NCBI RefSeq assembly: GCF_004027225.2
Contig: NC_044279.2
Location: forward strand, 50,616,744-50,680,743
Reading direction: 5' to 3'
From: Strigops habroptila
Taxonomy: Eukaryota; Chordata; Aves; Psittaciformes; Psittacidae
DNA length: 64,000 nt
Below, in pieces: positions 1 through 24,062 of this stretch. Every line of letters starts with the position of its first letter. Positions within the stretch are counted from its first letter, which is position 1. The notes beneath the pieces were generated by a model. That model was not told the DNA's origin. It saw only the letters and a program-made list of their open reading frames with translations, and did no database searches. A program made the position numbers and the translations under genes.

Positions 1-10614
<10,614 letters not shown>

Positions 10615-12120
10615 TACCTGAAATTGTAAAGTTTGTATAGCAGCTACTCCCATCTCCCTTTCTGCCTAGCTGCCCCAAATCATGAGGTTTCCATACTTAT
10701 TATCTTATTCAATTGTGTAACATCTGGCCATGTAACTAGATACAAGGGGTGATAGTTCCCTTCTAATTATGTGGAAGAGGGACAACAGCAATGGGACTGG
10801 GAGAAGTGATACCAAATCCTCACTCAGCCTTTGTATTCCCCTGGGAGCAGATTCCGTGCCTGTTAGGAGATGACCAGCCCTGCCAGGGCTCCTGCCTGGT
10901 GCAAGCTGTAGGACTGGCTGTGGGAGCAAGGAATGCCCCCATATTCTTATCTGAACAGAGAAAGGACAAGATCATACCAGATGGTGGATCCACAGTGATC
11001 TATGTAATTACTGGGGCCACAGTGGTATGAAAGTCTGCTCTGAGTGGCCCTGCTTTGCCTTTTTAGGATTCCTGTAGGTTGGCATTTGAGCTGCTTATTC
11101 CATGCTAAACTACAAGCTCATGCTAAAAGATCAGAGTGGAGGGAAAAGCATATGTATGAAAGCAGGCTGTAATCAATTACTAATGGTCACTTAACAACAG
11201 GATGAGGAACATGTAGCAGAGATGGCACAGTATTGCTTCAACAGTTCCTTCATATCGATTGGCAGTCTACTTTATATGCATAGCCCAGAGTATGGATAAG
11301 GCAATAAAACGGATACTTGTGAAATTTCTTCCCCTCCAAAGATTTTGTGCTGGCATGAAATAATTTTGAATATAAAATCATCGTTAGTGATGCAATATTA
11401 TTAATCCTTATAAAAGGAGATCTTAGTCCTGTTTGGATTAGGTTTCTCAATTCATTATTGTGAAGTAATTCAGATATATTTTTCTAGTATTACACTGATA
11501 GAGTTTTTGGCCTCAACCCCAACAGTTCTCATTTAGGTGAATGACCTTGATTACACAAGTAAAGTCTTTAGTTCTGGATCTGTAACTTTTCAATGCCTCA
11601 GTCTTGCTATTGCTGCAAATGAAGTACTGTACCATTTCAGAGTTAACAGAGTACCTATTTCTAAAAGTAATTTTCTTTTGCCATTGGTATGTTTGACAGT
11701 ATAAAGTGGCTTTAGCCTTTTTCTACCATTTTTAGAATCAACCCGTGGAGCATGCTGTATCATCTCAGATAGCTGCAACTCAGACACTCATTGTGGCATT
11801 AATACTCTTTTCAGAATGGAGAATTTCAGTAAGCTGTGATTTAATTTGTGTTTCATTATGATTACTGACTCATTACATTCAAGTAAAAGCTATCCTGTGT
11901 AGCATACAATGTGCTTTGTGATGTTTCAGTATTATTGTTCTGATGTACCATATATAGCCACTGTGATGCTCATGAGATTTGAACATTTCTGACACACATT
12001 TTGCTGTTTTGTTGAAGTGCAATTGAATACCATGAGTGGAATTACACTTGTATATTCATTTGACTCCATGTATGATTTATCTTTTGTACAAGTATAATTA
12101 AAGAGGGACACTAGGAAGTT
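10615..12120 (+). other. SLC17A8: Probable SLC17A8 3' UTR and flank; end not fixed
   Basis: The sequence after the stop codon has no coding similarity. Possible polyadenylation signals are AATAAA at 11303-11308 and ATTAAA at 12097-12102. Further downstream, AATAAA also occurs at 12324-12329 and 13461-13466. The stretch 11930-12110 is AT-rich and looks like a typical UTR end, but I cannot choose a cleavage site from sequence alone. Confidence 0.45.
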
Positions 12121-15100
12121 AGCTGATTCTCTTGCTCCTCTTCTACCCAGAAAAATCCAATCTGCAACTATGTATAGAGAAGAAGTGAGGTAAATGGATG
12201 CATGCCTAATTTGACTACAGTGAAGATTTTTTAATTGGTATCAACACATAGTTCAATGATAGGGGTATCGTGGGGTATTGTGGTGGTACAGCTCAATCCT
12301 ACCTTGACACAATGTAGTTTATTAATAAACTGCTCAAAAAAAAAAGAAAATCTTATTGCTTTATTCTGTTAGGACAGAGAAGAACTTATTTTTCAAAATC
12401 CTAAACTTTACTTTAGACTAGAGTTGCTTATTTCTCTACTGACATTTAGAACAAGTATAAGAAAATATCTTCATTCTTGCAGGTTACAGTCAACATCTGG
12501 GAATTTAAATGGCAGGAGCTTGAGTCTGTCACAAAAGCCGGTCCAGATACTGTCAAACTACTTTGCAACATCCGCCACAATATATGAAAGAGAGAGGGCT
12601 ACTTCTTTGCATGTGCACAAATCAAACAGCTCCTTCCTCCTTCTCCAGTCACATAGCATGCATACGTGGTACTGCAAGAACTCTTATAGCAAAAATCATA
12701 TTATGAAAGGACTTACTACGACAATCTGTGCAAGTATAATCTGGCAGAGAGGAAAGAGAAGGCCAGACAATGGACTATTCTAGAAACAGTAAGCTTTCTG
12801 AGAAGCGTCATTTTTCCAGTAATGATGAAGGCTAACTTTCCTGCCTCACTAAGAGGAACACGAAGGGTGTGAATGTTATTACGACAAAGAACTACAAACA
12901 TCACAAAAGCTTGGGAAATGGCCAACTGGCACAGGAGAGCTTAGTTGCCTCTCTGGTGAATGCAGCTGCTGTTTCTTACTGTTATAGATATGTGCCACAG
13001 CTGTCACAAGTGGCACTTGATACAGTGAGGAGCTCAGTTTAGCGGGATCATTTTGTATCTGCAAACAGACTTCACTGATTTATTTCAGTGGAAGTTTGAT
13101 TTCAGTGGACATTTGAGCATTATTTAATGCACTGAAAGAAATGGTTTAAAAACATTTGGACAAGCTTTTGCATTTAAATAAGCACTTTCTTTCTTTCCTA
13201 GATTTAACTGTTTCCAGAGGCAGAATATTATCTCAGACTAGTTGAAGTCATGTACAGACCACAATGCTTTTCCAGGCAATTGCATTCAGATGTTTGGGCT
13301 GCCTATTTCCCTTTCTGTTTCATCTGTTTAAATTGTTCAGGTGCATTGCATGAAGTGTAAACATCAGAATGGTTGGAATTAGTTTTCTTTCCTGGAAATT
13401 TTTGTTACTTAATCAACTCTTTGATCTACACAGTGGCTTCCACAATACTGTATGACCAAGAATAAAGCCAACTTACTGGGAACAAACAAGCCTTGCAACT
13501 CCAGTTTTGTTGGATGTCTATCTGCAACATGCTCCAACAGCCTTTTCTTGTGTGAACTGAGAAAGCGCAATCACTGAGGCTGTTTCTGCTAAAACTGACT
13601 TCTTAAAACATGTTAGATTTTGGAACATTCACGCAAACAGCTGGCATATGCCAACCTGACTCTAAAAAAGTCATGGCTTTAATGATAGTTGATGCAAATA
13701 ACTCAAACAATATTTTCTAAGCAGAAATATTAGCTTGATCAACTTCATTTATTGCATTATTTGCATTTTTTTTCTGTCCCCATGTCCACTGTTCATACAC
13801 TCAGAGTTTTATTTGAAAATGTTTTTCTGATTGCAGAAGGAAGCAAAAATTGGTTTATACATTAGAGATCTTAAGCAAGCTAGAGGAAGAATCAGCTTCC
13901 CATAATGTGAAATGGTAGAATAGATAGGCCACAGAATATCAATTTAAGTCTGAGAGAAAACATAGGACAGTAAGTCCTAGGTATGCATTATTCAGTGTTG
14001 TTACCCACTGACTTTTATTAACAAAGAAAACTGCAGCTTTTGTTTCCTTACCCCTGATGTTTTCTAGGCACTACTAGCAGAAGTTTAGTGGTAATGAATA
14101 CTCCTGTTATATTTATGTAAGAGTTAAACAAAATGTTTCTTGTAGTGAGAAAGGAAAAATTGACAGAAACAATGAAAATTCAGCTGAATAGCAACTTAGA
14201 CAGGGAAATAATCACTTAGTCCAAAAAAATATACAGACTTTTGGGTAAAAAATATAACAAAGGCATCCAGATGTTAACAAAGTGCCAGGAGGATTCTCAT
14301 GTGTGTAACATAATTAATTTGAAAGTAGCAAGGCAAAAATTAATTCAAGGTCATGCAAAATGTGTCATGGCTTCACATGAATGTTTCTAATTGACTCTTT
14401 TTGTCAGAAACTTACAGAGAACTCTAAATTTAATCTTCATTTTAAGGACAATTTTGTAAAAAACCCCATATTTGCTATTTTATTTTTCTCTCAATTTTCC
14501 ATTAACACCTTAACTTGAGAGTGCTATTTAACTATTTGTATTTTAAGAGGGCAGTATTTTTTGTGGTTAAAAGAACAGAAAGGGGAAAAGAGAAAGCAAG
14601 TTTCAGCTAAGAGCTAATGCATACAGAGGGCTGAAGATGGGTAAGAAAACAGCTTCCAAATCCTGGAAACAGAACTTGGAGTTCTCTAGACTTTTGAGTT
14701 AAAAACCTACAGGGTGGGTCAAGGCCTGATATTCTGCATCACCCCAAGCTTCAGGGAGTTCACTCAGGTCTCATTTCAAAGCTTAACTCTCATTAAAATA
14801 GGAATAAATAAACGGAGAGATTAAAAACTCCTCATTCTTATGTCACCCAAATGCTTGTGTTGGATTAGATAGCACTACTAGTGACGTAACACTACTAACA
14901 CTTCTGCAGCTCTTATATGTGCATCCAGGAGACAGTCTGGCAGGCTTCTTTGTAAAAACGCTTTTAATTACTCACATACTGATATCAGTTATTTCTTAAC
15001 TTCCATTTGATAACAATGTTTAGCTGTGACAGGAAAAATTGCCCTTTTTTATCTCAACCTTTTTTTGTTTTAGTGTTTATACTGCTTGTCATTTTTACAG

Positions 15101-16430
15101 CTCTTCCATATGCAAAATTATATGAGTAAAGAAAAAAATTAATGTAAGAAATGTAGTAAAATTGTATTTCTTTATGCTGAACTATCTTTAAAATAACAAG
15201 AGCCAACACATTTTTTCCCCAAGAGCATACTAGTTGGAGATTTTAAGTTTTGGTCATAATAAAAGCTAAAATTTTAATTAGTGTATTGGATATCTGCAGC
15301 AGCCAACAGACTACATTTGTTTATGTATAACCATATTTATCTGCTCAATACAGTCAGTGCTCAGACTCTTGCTGTACAAACTTTTGGCATCTACTTTGCT
15401 GCTTCTTTTAGGCTTACTTCTACCTGCACAACAAATTCAGATCTCCTTTGAGCATGTCATGGCTGTTTTGTTTAAATATGTGTTAGGAAAACAGTGGAAC
15501 TGGTGAAAATTAAATCTCTGTTGGCTCAGAGTTGTGGTGGCCAAAGAAGTGTCTCATGAATCTTTGGAGCACCAACCTCAGGAAGACAAAACCAGGAAAT
15601 ATTTAAGGTACCAAATAAAGACAGCTCTGCTCTCAGGAGCTGGCAGCTGTCACCAGAAGCACCATGACAGACGCTTTGTCTCTGCTGGGCATAACACTAA
15701 GAAGCAGCAAGGGAATTAGCTGGAGAAACTTGCTCATGCCATGATTAAGGTTAGGGGAATAGGACTTTCTCTTGTTTTAGAGAGAGGGTTTTGATCCCAT
15801 CTGCTTGTTCCCTGATTCCTCCCATGTGTGTAATCAAAAGAAAGATGACTGCGTGTCCTGAGAGACCTGATCTATTTCATAACAGTGATCAGTTCTGTAG
15901 TTTGTGCTGGTAGAAATCTGTAGGGAGATGGAAGCGGCTTATGGGTCCCTGCTGATTCACTGTGGGAAAGGGAAAATCATACTACTAATGTGCAACTTCA
16001 ATGTAGGTGTGAAAGACATTAATGTTAAGGACAAAAACAAGTGAAGGACAATCGACCTGAATGGGTGTAATGTTACTCCTGTGGAATAATGCTGCTCTAC
16101 GGGGCAGGCAGAGGTGACTGGGAGTAACCCCAGCAGGTAGGTTTTCCCTCCCCAGGTGAATGCAATATCCACTGACCTGCGCTGTTCACTTCCCATTTCC
16201 CATTGCCTTGTGCTGGCGGCATGTTTACCTCTTACAATGCATTGGGCATAATATAGAAAACAGCTACAGTTGCACCGGACCCCTATCTTTACTCTGTATT
16301 TTCTTCTTTTCATGTGTGGCTTCTTCTGACCCTTGCTAATTCATGGAATGGTGCATGAGATTCCTGAGTAACAGAGTCAGTAACAGCAAGGTTTTTCTTT
16401 TTAGTGAATTCCTTATTTTCATTTTTGAGC
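12121..16430. other. Intergenic AT-rich DNA; nothing recognised
   Basis: The region lies downstream of SLC17A8. It holds two more AATAAA motifs (12324, 13461) that could serve extended SLC17A8 transcripts. The open frames at 12424-12783 and 15957-16313 have no recognised similarity. No repeat family, RNA gene or exon was identified. Confidence 0.6.
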
Positions 16431-17341
16431 TAGAAAGAGGAACATTTCGTGCCGAGGGTCCTGCTCACAGCAGCAGCTGGAACAGCCAGGCCATGGCGGG
16501 TGGCTGAGATGTTGCCCTGGCTGGCCAAAGGCCAAGGCCGCACTGGCCTGCTCTGCACACACTGCTCTGCCAGAGCACAGAGGAAATGTCATGCTTGGAC
16601 AGAGCTGGAGGGCAAAATCGCTGGCAAAGCTGGGAGGGGAACTGCAGCCGGGATCTCTGTCCCCTACCGTTGCTGGCTGCATCAGTTACAGGAACTGTCA
16701 GAGCATGAGAAGCAGACAGCATTTCCAAGTCGTTTTATGCACCCCTCACCCACATGCATACTATTTCCAGGTGACCGCCTCTATTCAAATTTCATGAATT
16801 GCTGTGAGCAGCTTAAAATGCCCCTTGCTGACTGGCACCCTTGGCTGTTATATTTACTTATAACAAGGAGCAGCCCACAACTAATTCCTCTGTCTCCTAC
16901 GCTGTATCCAGAGTCCAGAGTCCATTCTCCACAGTGCTCCCAGTCCATCCCTCCTTCAGTGCTCTTGAGCTGTGCCTGTGGCCCCTGCATCCCTCCACAC
17001 CTAGCCCCTTCCACATCTGGAGCTGTAGGACATACTTTTACCCTTGTTATGCAGAAGCTTGAATGACTTCAGCCCGCTCTGGTGGCTCTTCTCCTCCTCA
17101 ACACTGCAGGGTCCCCACAAACTGCAGCATGTGTGAGGCAGGGGTGAGGGCAGGCACAAAGCCCACTTACCTGCTGGCTCTCTCATGCCAGCCAGAGGAT
17201 TATCTAGCAGTTGTTCTTAGCCAATTTGATGTCTTTCAGAGAAGGCGCGGTGTTTGCTTGTGCCAATTATTGGGAAAGACTTCCCCAAAGTTTAACAAAA
17301 GAATCTGCCTCTTCAAAAGGCACGTAAGAGAAGTTTGCTAA
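16431..17341. other. GC-richer intergenic block with longest stray ORF (16449-17066 +)
   Basis: This stretch is visibly richer in G+C than the DNA on either side and contains overlapping open frames on both strands. The longest is 205 codons on the + strand (16449-17066). Its translation is rich in Ser, Pro, Cys and Ala with no recognisable domain, signal peptide or repeat pattern. It could be a chance frame in GC-rich DNA, a decayed repeat, a regulatory element, or an exon of a non-coding transcript. Nothing in the sequence decides. I do not call a gene. Confidence 0.4.
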
Positions 17342-17807
17342 CAGGTTGTTCTCTGGTTCATGTCAATGGTTGAGACTGGTTTTAGAGGACATAGGTACAT
17401 GTTAGTTTGGGAAAAAAAAAAATCACAGGATGTTTCCTTCAGCCATCAAATTACTGCAACATTTGAAGGTCAGTAAACTTTCCAACCCAACACAACACAC
17501 ATGCAGATTTCCTCATCAGGAACGCTTGATACAAACACTTCTAGGAAGCATAGCATTTCCTTTAGTAATATTTTCACTAGTGCTTCCAAAAAAAACTACG
17601 AAATAGGATGAGCAACTAAAATCTGCCAAACTAGCCTAGATTTTGAGTTTCCATACCTCGTGTGCTCCCCAAAGTGTGAGTAGGCTTAACAATTTATTTA
17701 GTCATGCTACATTTTCTTCAGGGAGCTAGATTTCTGTAGCTAGCGTCTTAGTGAAAGGTGCCCAGGTTAATTTTGTTAGTCCACAACACGTCACTTCTTA
17801 CAGCATC

Positions 17808-18880
17808 ACAGAATAGTTGAGGTTGGAAGAAACCTCTGGAGATCATCTAGTCCACTCCGCTGCCACTCAAAGCAAGATCAGCTAGAGCCAGTGGGACTGT
17901 GTCCAGCTAGGTTTTGAATATGTCCGAATGTGGAGACTTCACAACCTCTCTGGGAAACCTAGTCCAGTGTTTAACCACTCTCACAGTGGAAAAAAGTTTT
18001 TTCATATGTTTAGATGCTTTTTTTCCTGTATTTCATTTAATGTCTGCTGCTTCTTGTCCTGTCACTATGTAAGGTGTGCTCTGTCCCATCATGCAGGTTA
18101 TTAATGAATGTATATTGGTCCCCGTATTGATCCCTGGGATACATCACAGATTACTGCCTCCAGCTAGGCTTCATGCTGCTGATCCCAAACCTTTGAGACC
18201 AACAGTTTAGCCAGTTTTAAATCAAGCTCACTGTGTAGTTATCTAGCATGTACGTCATAATTTTGTCAATTAAGTTGTTATAGGAGACAGTGGTGAAAGC
18301 CTTGCTAAAATTAAGAAGCGGGTCAAGCAGAGCAGGTCCTCTCTTCAGCTCCTCAATCACTTGTTATCAGTTATAGTCAGTTACTAGTACATCATCAGTG
18401 ATGTATTCCAGAAACTACCTGTATTATTTGTCCCTGCTGTGTTGTCCCTCCAGGGGATATTGGGGTGGCTAAAGTCCTTCCTGAGGGCCACGGGCTGCAC
18501 ACAGTAAACTTCTTTCAGTGGTCCAAAGAAGGTCTCATCTACTTTTCCCTCTTCAAACAGCCTGTAGGAGACACCCACCACAACATTGTCCTCATGGATC
18601 TGCCTCTAATCCTAACCTGTAAACTCTCAACTGGCTTAAACTCCATCCCAAGGCAGAGCTCCATGCATGCTTGCTGCTGTCATGTACAGAACAATTCCAC
18701 CTCCTTTCTGACCCAGTCTGTCTTTCCTGTAAAGCCTATATTCACTCAAGGCAGAACTCCAGTAATATGAGCTATCCCACAAACCCGTGATCCCAATGAG
18801 ATCAGAGGCCTGCAATTGCACATAGACTTCCAATTCCTTTTATTCTCCCCTTAACTCCCACGCCAATGCATTAGGGAGCA
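17808..18880 (-). mobile_element. CR1-type LINE, internally deleted, minus strand
   Basis: The + strand reads as the reverse complement of a CR1 element. Its 3' end lies at the left, with GGTTGGAAGAAACCTCTGGA at 17821-17840 followed by AGATCATCTAGTCCA. A piece of reverse transcriptase comes next: minus-strand translation near 18280-18330 gives a NFSKAFTTVS-like motif. A piece of the endonuclease domain follows at 18636-18833 on the minus strand, giving SDLIGITGLWDSSYYWSS, then YRLYRKDRLGQKGGGIVLYM. The order on the minus strand (endonuclease, reverse transcriptase, 3' UTR) is that of an intact CR1. Each segment is shortened and interrupted by stops, so it is inactive. The right-hand end is approximate. 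Confidence 0.9.
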
Positions 18881-21800
18881 GTTAATTTTTTCAGCAGGAA
18901 GTACGTGAGTATCCAACATTTAAAAGCAAAAAATGGAGGCGGTGAAATTTTTAATTCATTTCTAAAATTGGACTAGGAAGTAGATTGCTAAAATACTGTT
19001 ATACTGTGATATTAAGTGAAGGGATCAAAGGTAAGTACAGGAAAACAGTGCTTTTTCACACCTCAGTTAACTGCCTTGAACTAACCCAAGGTCAGGTGTA
19101 AACGCAGTCAAGGTCTCTTGTCATTTTAGCACCTCCTGGCTGACATTCCTATTACAGAAATCATCATGTCTCTGCCCACTTTTACTGGCAATCTCAAAAA
19201 AAAGAAGGACAGTATCCTGGCCATTTATAGACCAAGTTTTTCCATTTGAAGAAATGAGGAGCAGTATATTTACAGAAGAGAGATTTATTACATTCAAGAA
19301 GCCTAAAGTATCTGGTTAATTGCAGTTAAATTCCTGGAATAAATTGACAATATTCCAAACAAGACTTTATCAGCTTCTTTGCAATACAGTCCATTTTACT
19401 GGCATGCTGTTCAAAGGTTTCTATTGCAACTCATATTTCGGAGAGTTACGTAAAACTTGATGTAGGAATGAGTGACAAAGGTTTTATTTATTTCATATTA
19501 TTATCTGTTGACTTTTAAAGACCTAAGTAACAAGACAGGTTAAGCAACAAGTCAATGATTAAACTGATAAAATGAGTATCAACTATGCTAGCTTTAAAAG
19601 AGATATAGAAAGTATGAAGTATAAAAAATACAGTTCTCTGAGTTTTATGTAAATTGAAGTACTAAGATTTTTCTGTTCTACTGCTTATTTACAGTACTCT
19701 GATATCACAGTATTTACATACTCTGATATTTATTAATTATCCTCTTTCTCAGGAAATTTATTTTTGTATAATCTTTAATGTTGGAGGAGAGGCATATGTT
19801 TGGTAAATTTCATGTTTAGATCAACTTTACAACACGACAGGATTATGCTTTGTCAAATTTTTAAAAAAGATTTAAGAATTTATGTTTCTTCAGAGCAAAC
19901 ATTTTTTGAATATAGAGGGTATCATGCTATAGCAGTGGCACTAAGGTCTTGCATAGTTTAAGGTTATAGTTCATCACCTACTTGAATATCAGTTCTACCT
20001 CTGGGAAAAAAGCAGTTCCCTCACATTTCCTAATTTTGAGTTATCTTCCTTGGACTAAGTTGAAAGTGGTAAGAGCTTGGTATACCCTTCCTTGGCCCTC
20101 TCTGGAATGAATTGGATGTGTAGAACAAGTAATGTAGTTCCAGGGTTTATGTACATTTTCACTTTGATAGCACATATGCAAGAGAAAAATATTTTCTGTT
20201 TTTAAAACCTGATGTTGCTACATGCATTTTTTTCTTCCTCTATCAACTTTTTATTTGGCAGGATGTATGTTTACTGGCTGCACATTAATGAGACAATCTG
20301 AAATACAGAAATGTTTGCTAGTATCTGGGTAATTGCCATGCATACAGGAAGGAATCCCTTTTGTTGTGTTTACATGAGGGCGACTTTCTGTCAGCATGCA
20401 TTACATGTTGGAAGTCGTCAGTTTAATAACATTAGAACAGCATCAGTTTTATCTAACATTCATACTAATACTCCAGTGTTTGATACCTTTGATGCTGCCA
20501 TCAACTTCTACTGCTGTGTTTATCATCATCAGCCATTACAGTGGAAAGACAACTGGAAGAAAGAATAGGGCATGATTTTTGCCCCTCTGTTGCCAGTGAT
20601 ATTAATTTCTTTATTAATCACATGGACAGATTGGGTTTCCTTTGAGTAGAAATACCAACACCTACAAATAGGCACACATGTATGCTTCAGCCAAAAAAAT
20701 ATTTCATGTGTAAGTTTGCTGAAGCTAAGACCCAGCTGTAGTCCTCTCGATAACCAGAACAGCAGCTCCCTAGTTATCAATCACTGGTGCTGTCTTGTTC
20801 TAATTTTTCGCTCAAATTTAAAAGATTCATTCTCCACACTACATGGCAGCTGGTTCATGGCGGCTGGGGATGTTTTTGCTAGGTAGTTCTGCCTGGAGCT
20901 CACTTCCTTGCTGGTTCCTGCCAGACAAAACAGAGTTAACATCAGGGCTGGCTGCTTGGTCCATCCCTTGCTCCAAAGAACTTCCTAGCCAGTATTTCTG
21001 GTACAGTTAACACCTTTCTTTCTCCATTTGCCAGTGTGGTAATCAGTTTCTATGACCAAGAAATAGAAATATGGCTAAAATAGGCAGGTGAAATGCAGGG
21101 ACTGATCCCACAGGCTCTTGAAGACTTATTTCATCATGGGTTAGCAGCTGAGAAAGAGCTGTTTTCTGTATGAATATGGCACATCCTCTGGGTGAGCAAT
21201 TCCATTGCTCATGGGAAACATCAGTTTGGGGCCAACGTTTGTAAATTCGGAGTTACCCACCAGCTTGACACAATTTTGAGGAAACCTTGAGGGAACAGAT
21301 AGAAACCTCTGAACAGGCTCCATATTTGTGAGGAGCCAGTTTGGAGGGAGGAACAATGACTTATGCTGCCAAGTAGGTGAACTGCCATACTTTGAACTGA
21401 TTTTTGGCCTTTTTCACACAAATTTGTTCATCCTACACACCTATTTAAAGAAGCAGTTAAAGCCTAAAATTCATTACTTTGTAGGACTCCCTTCCTTGTG
21501 AAGGTTTGGCAGGAGAGATCATCAAAGACACGAAACAGAACTAGAAAAGTTTCCCATGCATGTTATCTACTCTATCACTATTCTCTAGATAACCTGTTTT
21601 TGTTACACTTTCTCTGTTGTGTGATGAGATGGGAACATAAAATGTATTTGCCAAGTGAGATTTGAGATAAATGAGGGATCTGCCAATGCAAATGATTCAT
21701 ATTTTGGCATATGACCCAATTTTGGACAAAAAGGGTATTCAGATTAGGTTCTGATAAATAAAGGTTTTTTTTAAAGTGAGCCCAAATTAATACTGCCCTG

Positions 21801-22700
21801 AGATAAGTAACCTCTCCATTTCCTGATATGTGTTTTTTAAATTAAATAAACTTTATACTTCATTTAATTTCTTTCTTCCAAAAAGGGAAGTAATTTGTTT
21901 TCAGAATGCAGTGATGTAAACTGAAGATTAGGAAAAAAAGGAAAATAAACTAATTCTCCTGAGGTCTATTGTTTAAAATCCCCTTAACTTTCTCTTCAAC
22001 GACCACATTTTTCTTTGGCCTTCAAAGCTCTTTCTCTCCTCTGTACCGACTGTTTTCTAGGTGGAAACCAAGAGGATAATCTGACTAATCTGGGCCCTAG
22101 TACACGAATAAGAATTCTGTGCCCAGTTGTCTGTGGTCTTCCTCACTCTCCTCCATTCCACCTCTGTGTTTCCTACCCTCCACTACGTGGGCACTGCCTG
22201 TTCACTTGCTTGTTACTGCTAATTACGGCATTAAGTACCTTGTGCTTTGTTTGCACCTCCATGGCTAAGGAGAGGTTGTCCTAGGACAGCTGGGGCCGTT
22301 GCAAAGCTCTTTGCTATAATGTGCCTAGGAGCTGTGCAGTTAGGAGTGTGATGCAGTCATCCCACTGGCATCTTCCACAATGAAGTGGGAAGGGCCCCAC
22401 CAACATAGTCATGTCTGACTTTGTTGGAATTAAGGTGGAGGAAATTGAAAGATAATATCTTTCTGAGTTTGACAGTATCTCAGCTATGTCCAGGACCCAA
22501 TGTCACCTAATTTCTAGCCCCTTTCATTTTTCCTTAGCTGGGTGGAGACATGAGTACTCTTCAGCTGAACTTGTGATAATATATATAAAGACTGAGATAT
22601 TTTTCATATCTCACTCTTTCCAGTGCAAGTTGGACATTAAGGGTCTAGTCCTGCTGCTGCTTCTCTTGCCTGCCACAGGTGACCATAACTGTGTCCATCG
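18881..22700. other. Intergenic AT-rich DNA; nothing recognised
   Basis: No exon, RNA gene or known repeat was identified. Short open frames on both strands (for example 20311-20568 and 22015-22284) lack recognisable domains. Confidence 0.6.
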
Positions 22701-23520
22701 TTTGTCCAAATTCTGCTAGGGAACAAGGCAGAGCCAACAAAAGCTTTAAAAGCTGCTCTGCGTCAGGGTCCTAATAGGCTTTAACACTAATAGGCTTTAA
22801 CAGTCCTGACCAGTCTCACCTGTGATCTCCCACACACCTTGCCCATGGGCTCAGGATGCTATTTAAGGGCAAGCCTGGGCCTGTGGTACTGGTCTGTGAT
22901 AAACTGGAGGTGTGCTTGGCTCTGCCTTCTCATATCCTGGATTGCTGGTGGATTTTTCCTAGGTGAACTGTAGGTATAAGCTATAGCCTGCATTTTCTCT
23001 AATCCTGCCTCTGCTCTGTCTCCTGGATAGACCGCAGGCTGATGTTACAAGTACTGTGTCTCCAGTCCTGCATATGGCCTTATCTTTTCTTGCTGCTCTT
23101 GACTGATTCCTAGATGGCCTCTGCTTCTGATCCACCACCTTGCTTTCTCTCAGACTTGCCATCAGCACCCTGGTCCTACTTGGGTGCTGTGGGGCTATCC
23201 TCAGCTCCTGGGTAATCCTCCTTGTGGAGCAGCCTTGCTCCTGCTTAATGTAGTGGTCATGGACTTCTTGGGGCAGGACGGGGCAGTTCCCCTAGGCTTT
23301 ACTCTGAGTATTTGCCTGGGGTCTGATGCCTGCTTCACAGCCATCCCTCTCAAAAAGGAATGACAGCAGTCATCTGCCTGCAATGCTTCACAGCATGGTA
23401 GGGCCTCCTTTAGAACAAAGAAGTATAGAACTGAGGGTTTAAAAAGTGAACAGTGACTGGCTTGCCAAATAACATTAACAGAGGCCATCTTGCACCTCCA
23501 ATGACTTACACTATCCATTT
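22700..23520. other. GC-richer intergenic block with 16-bp tandem duplication; possibly an old repeat
   Basis: This block stands out by higher G+C from its AT-rich neighbours. It carries a perfect 2 x 16-base direct repeat (unit ctaataggctttaaca) at 22771-22802. A TATA-like atttaagg lies about 60 bases further on at 22861-22868. The layout recalls a solitary retroviral-type LTR, but I can identify neither terminal repeats nor coding motifs, so this remains a guess. No protein is recognisable. Confidence 0.3.
22771..22802. repeat. Perfect 2 x 16-bp tandem repeat
   Basis: The unit ctaataggctttaaca occurs twice without a mismatch. It lies inside the GC-richer block of unknown origin. Confidence 0.9.
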
Positions 23521-24052
23521 CATTTGATGCCTAAACTAAACTTTCTCTCCCATCCTGAAAGAAATGGTTGGCTACTGAACTAGTCCTTTTAAACAGCTTT
23601 CTTTTTACCTTGATACTAGATCCAGTAAGAAAAACAAGTAGAGGTTTAAAAGTTTGCAGAATGTATTTAGTTAGTGTGAATATTTTAGCAATTCAAAAGC
23701 CCACCTAAAAATAACATTTATTAATAATACTTTACTCATCACCTTTGACATTTAGTTTAAAAGACTGACTTACTAATGAAAGGACAGTGCATTTATTTAC
23801 TGGAATAGATCAACATTTCATAATATTTTAATCTCTTCAAATTTTACACAAATGAAGGCTAACCCTTATTGAACTCAATCACTGTCATACTGTATAGCAT
23901 CAAATGTCAAGAGGAAAAAAATCGGAAGAATAAAGTATATATTTACTCTGAGGCCTCTAGGAGAATTTCTTATCAGCTAATGCTGTGCTAGCATGTTTAA
24001 CTTAAAGCTGTGTTTCCTCTAGGAACTTTAAAGCTTGTAACCCCTAGCAGGA

Positions 24053-24062
24053 GGGGGGGGGG
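24053..24062. repeat. Poly-G run of ten
   Basis: Ten consecutive G, followed by a purine-rich aaagagag stretch. It has no evident role, and its length could be inaccurate in the assembly. Confidence 0.85.
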
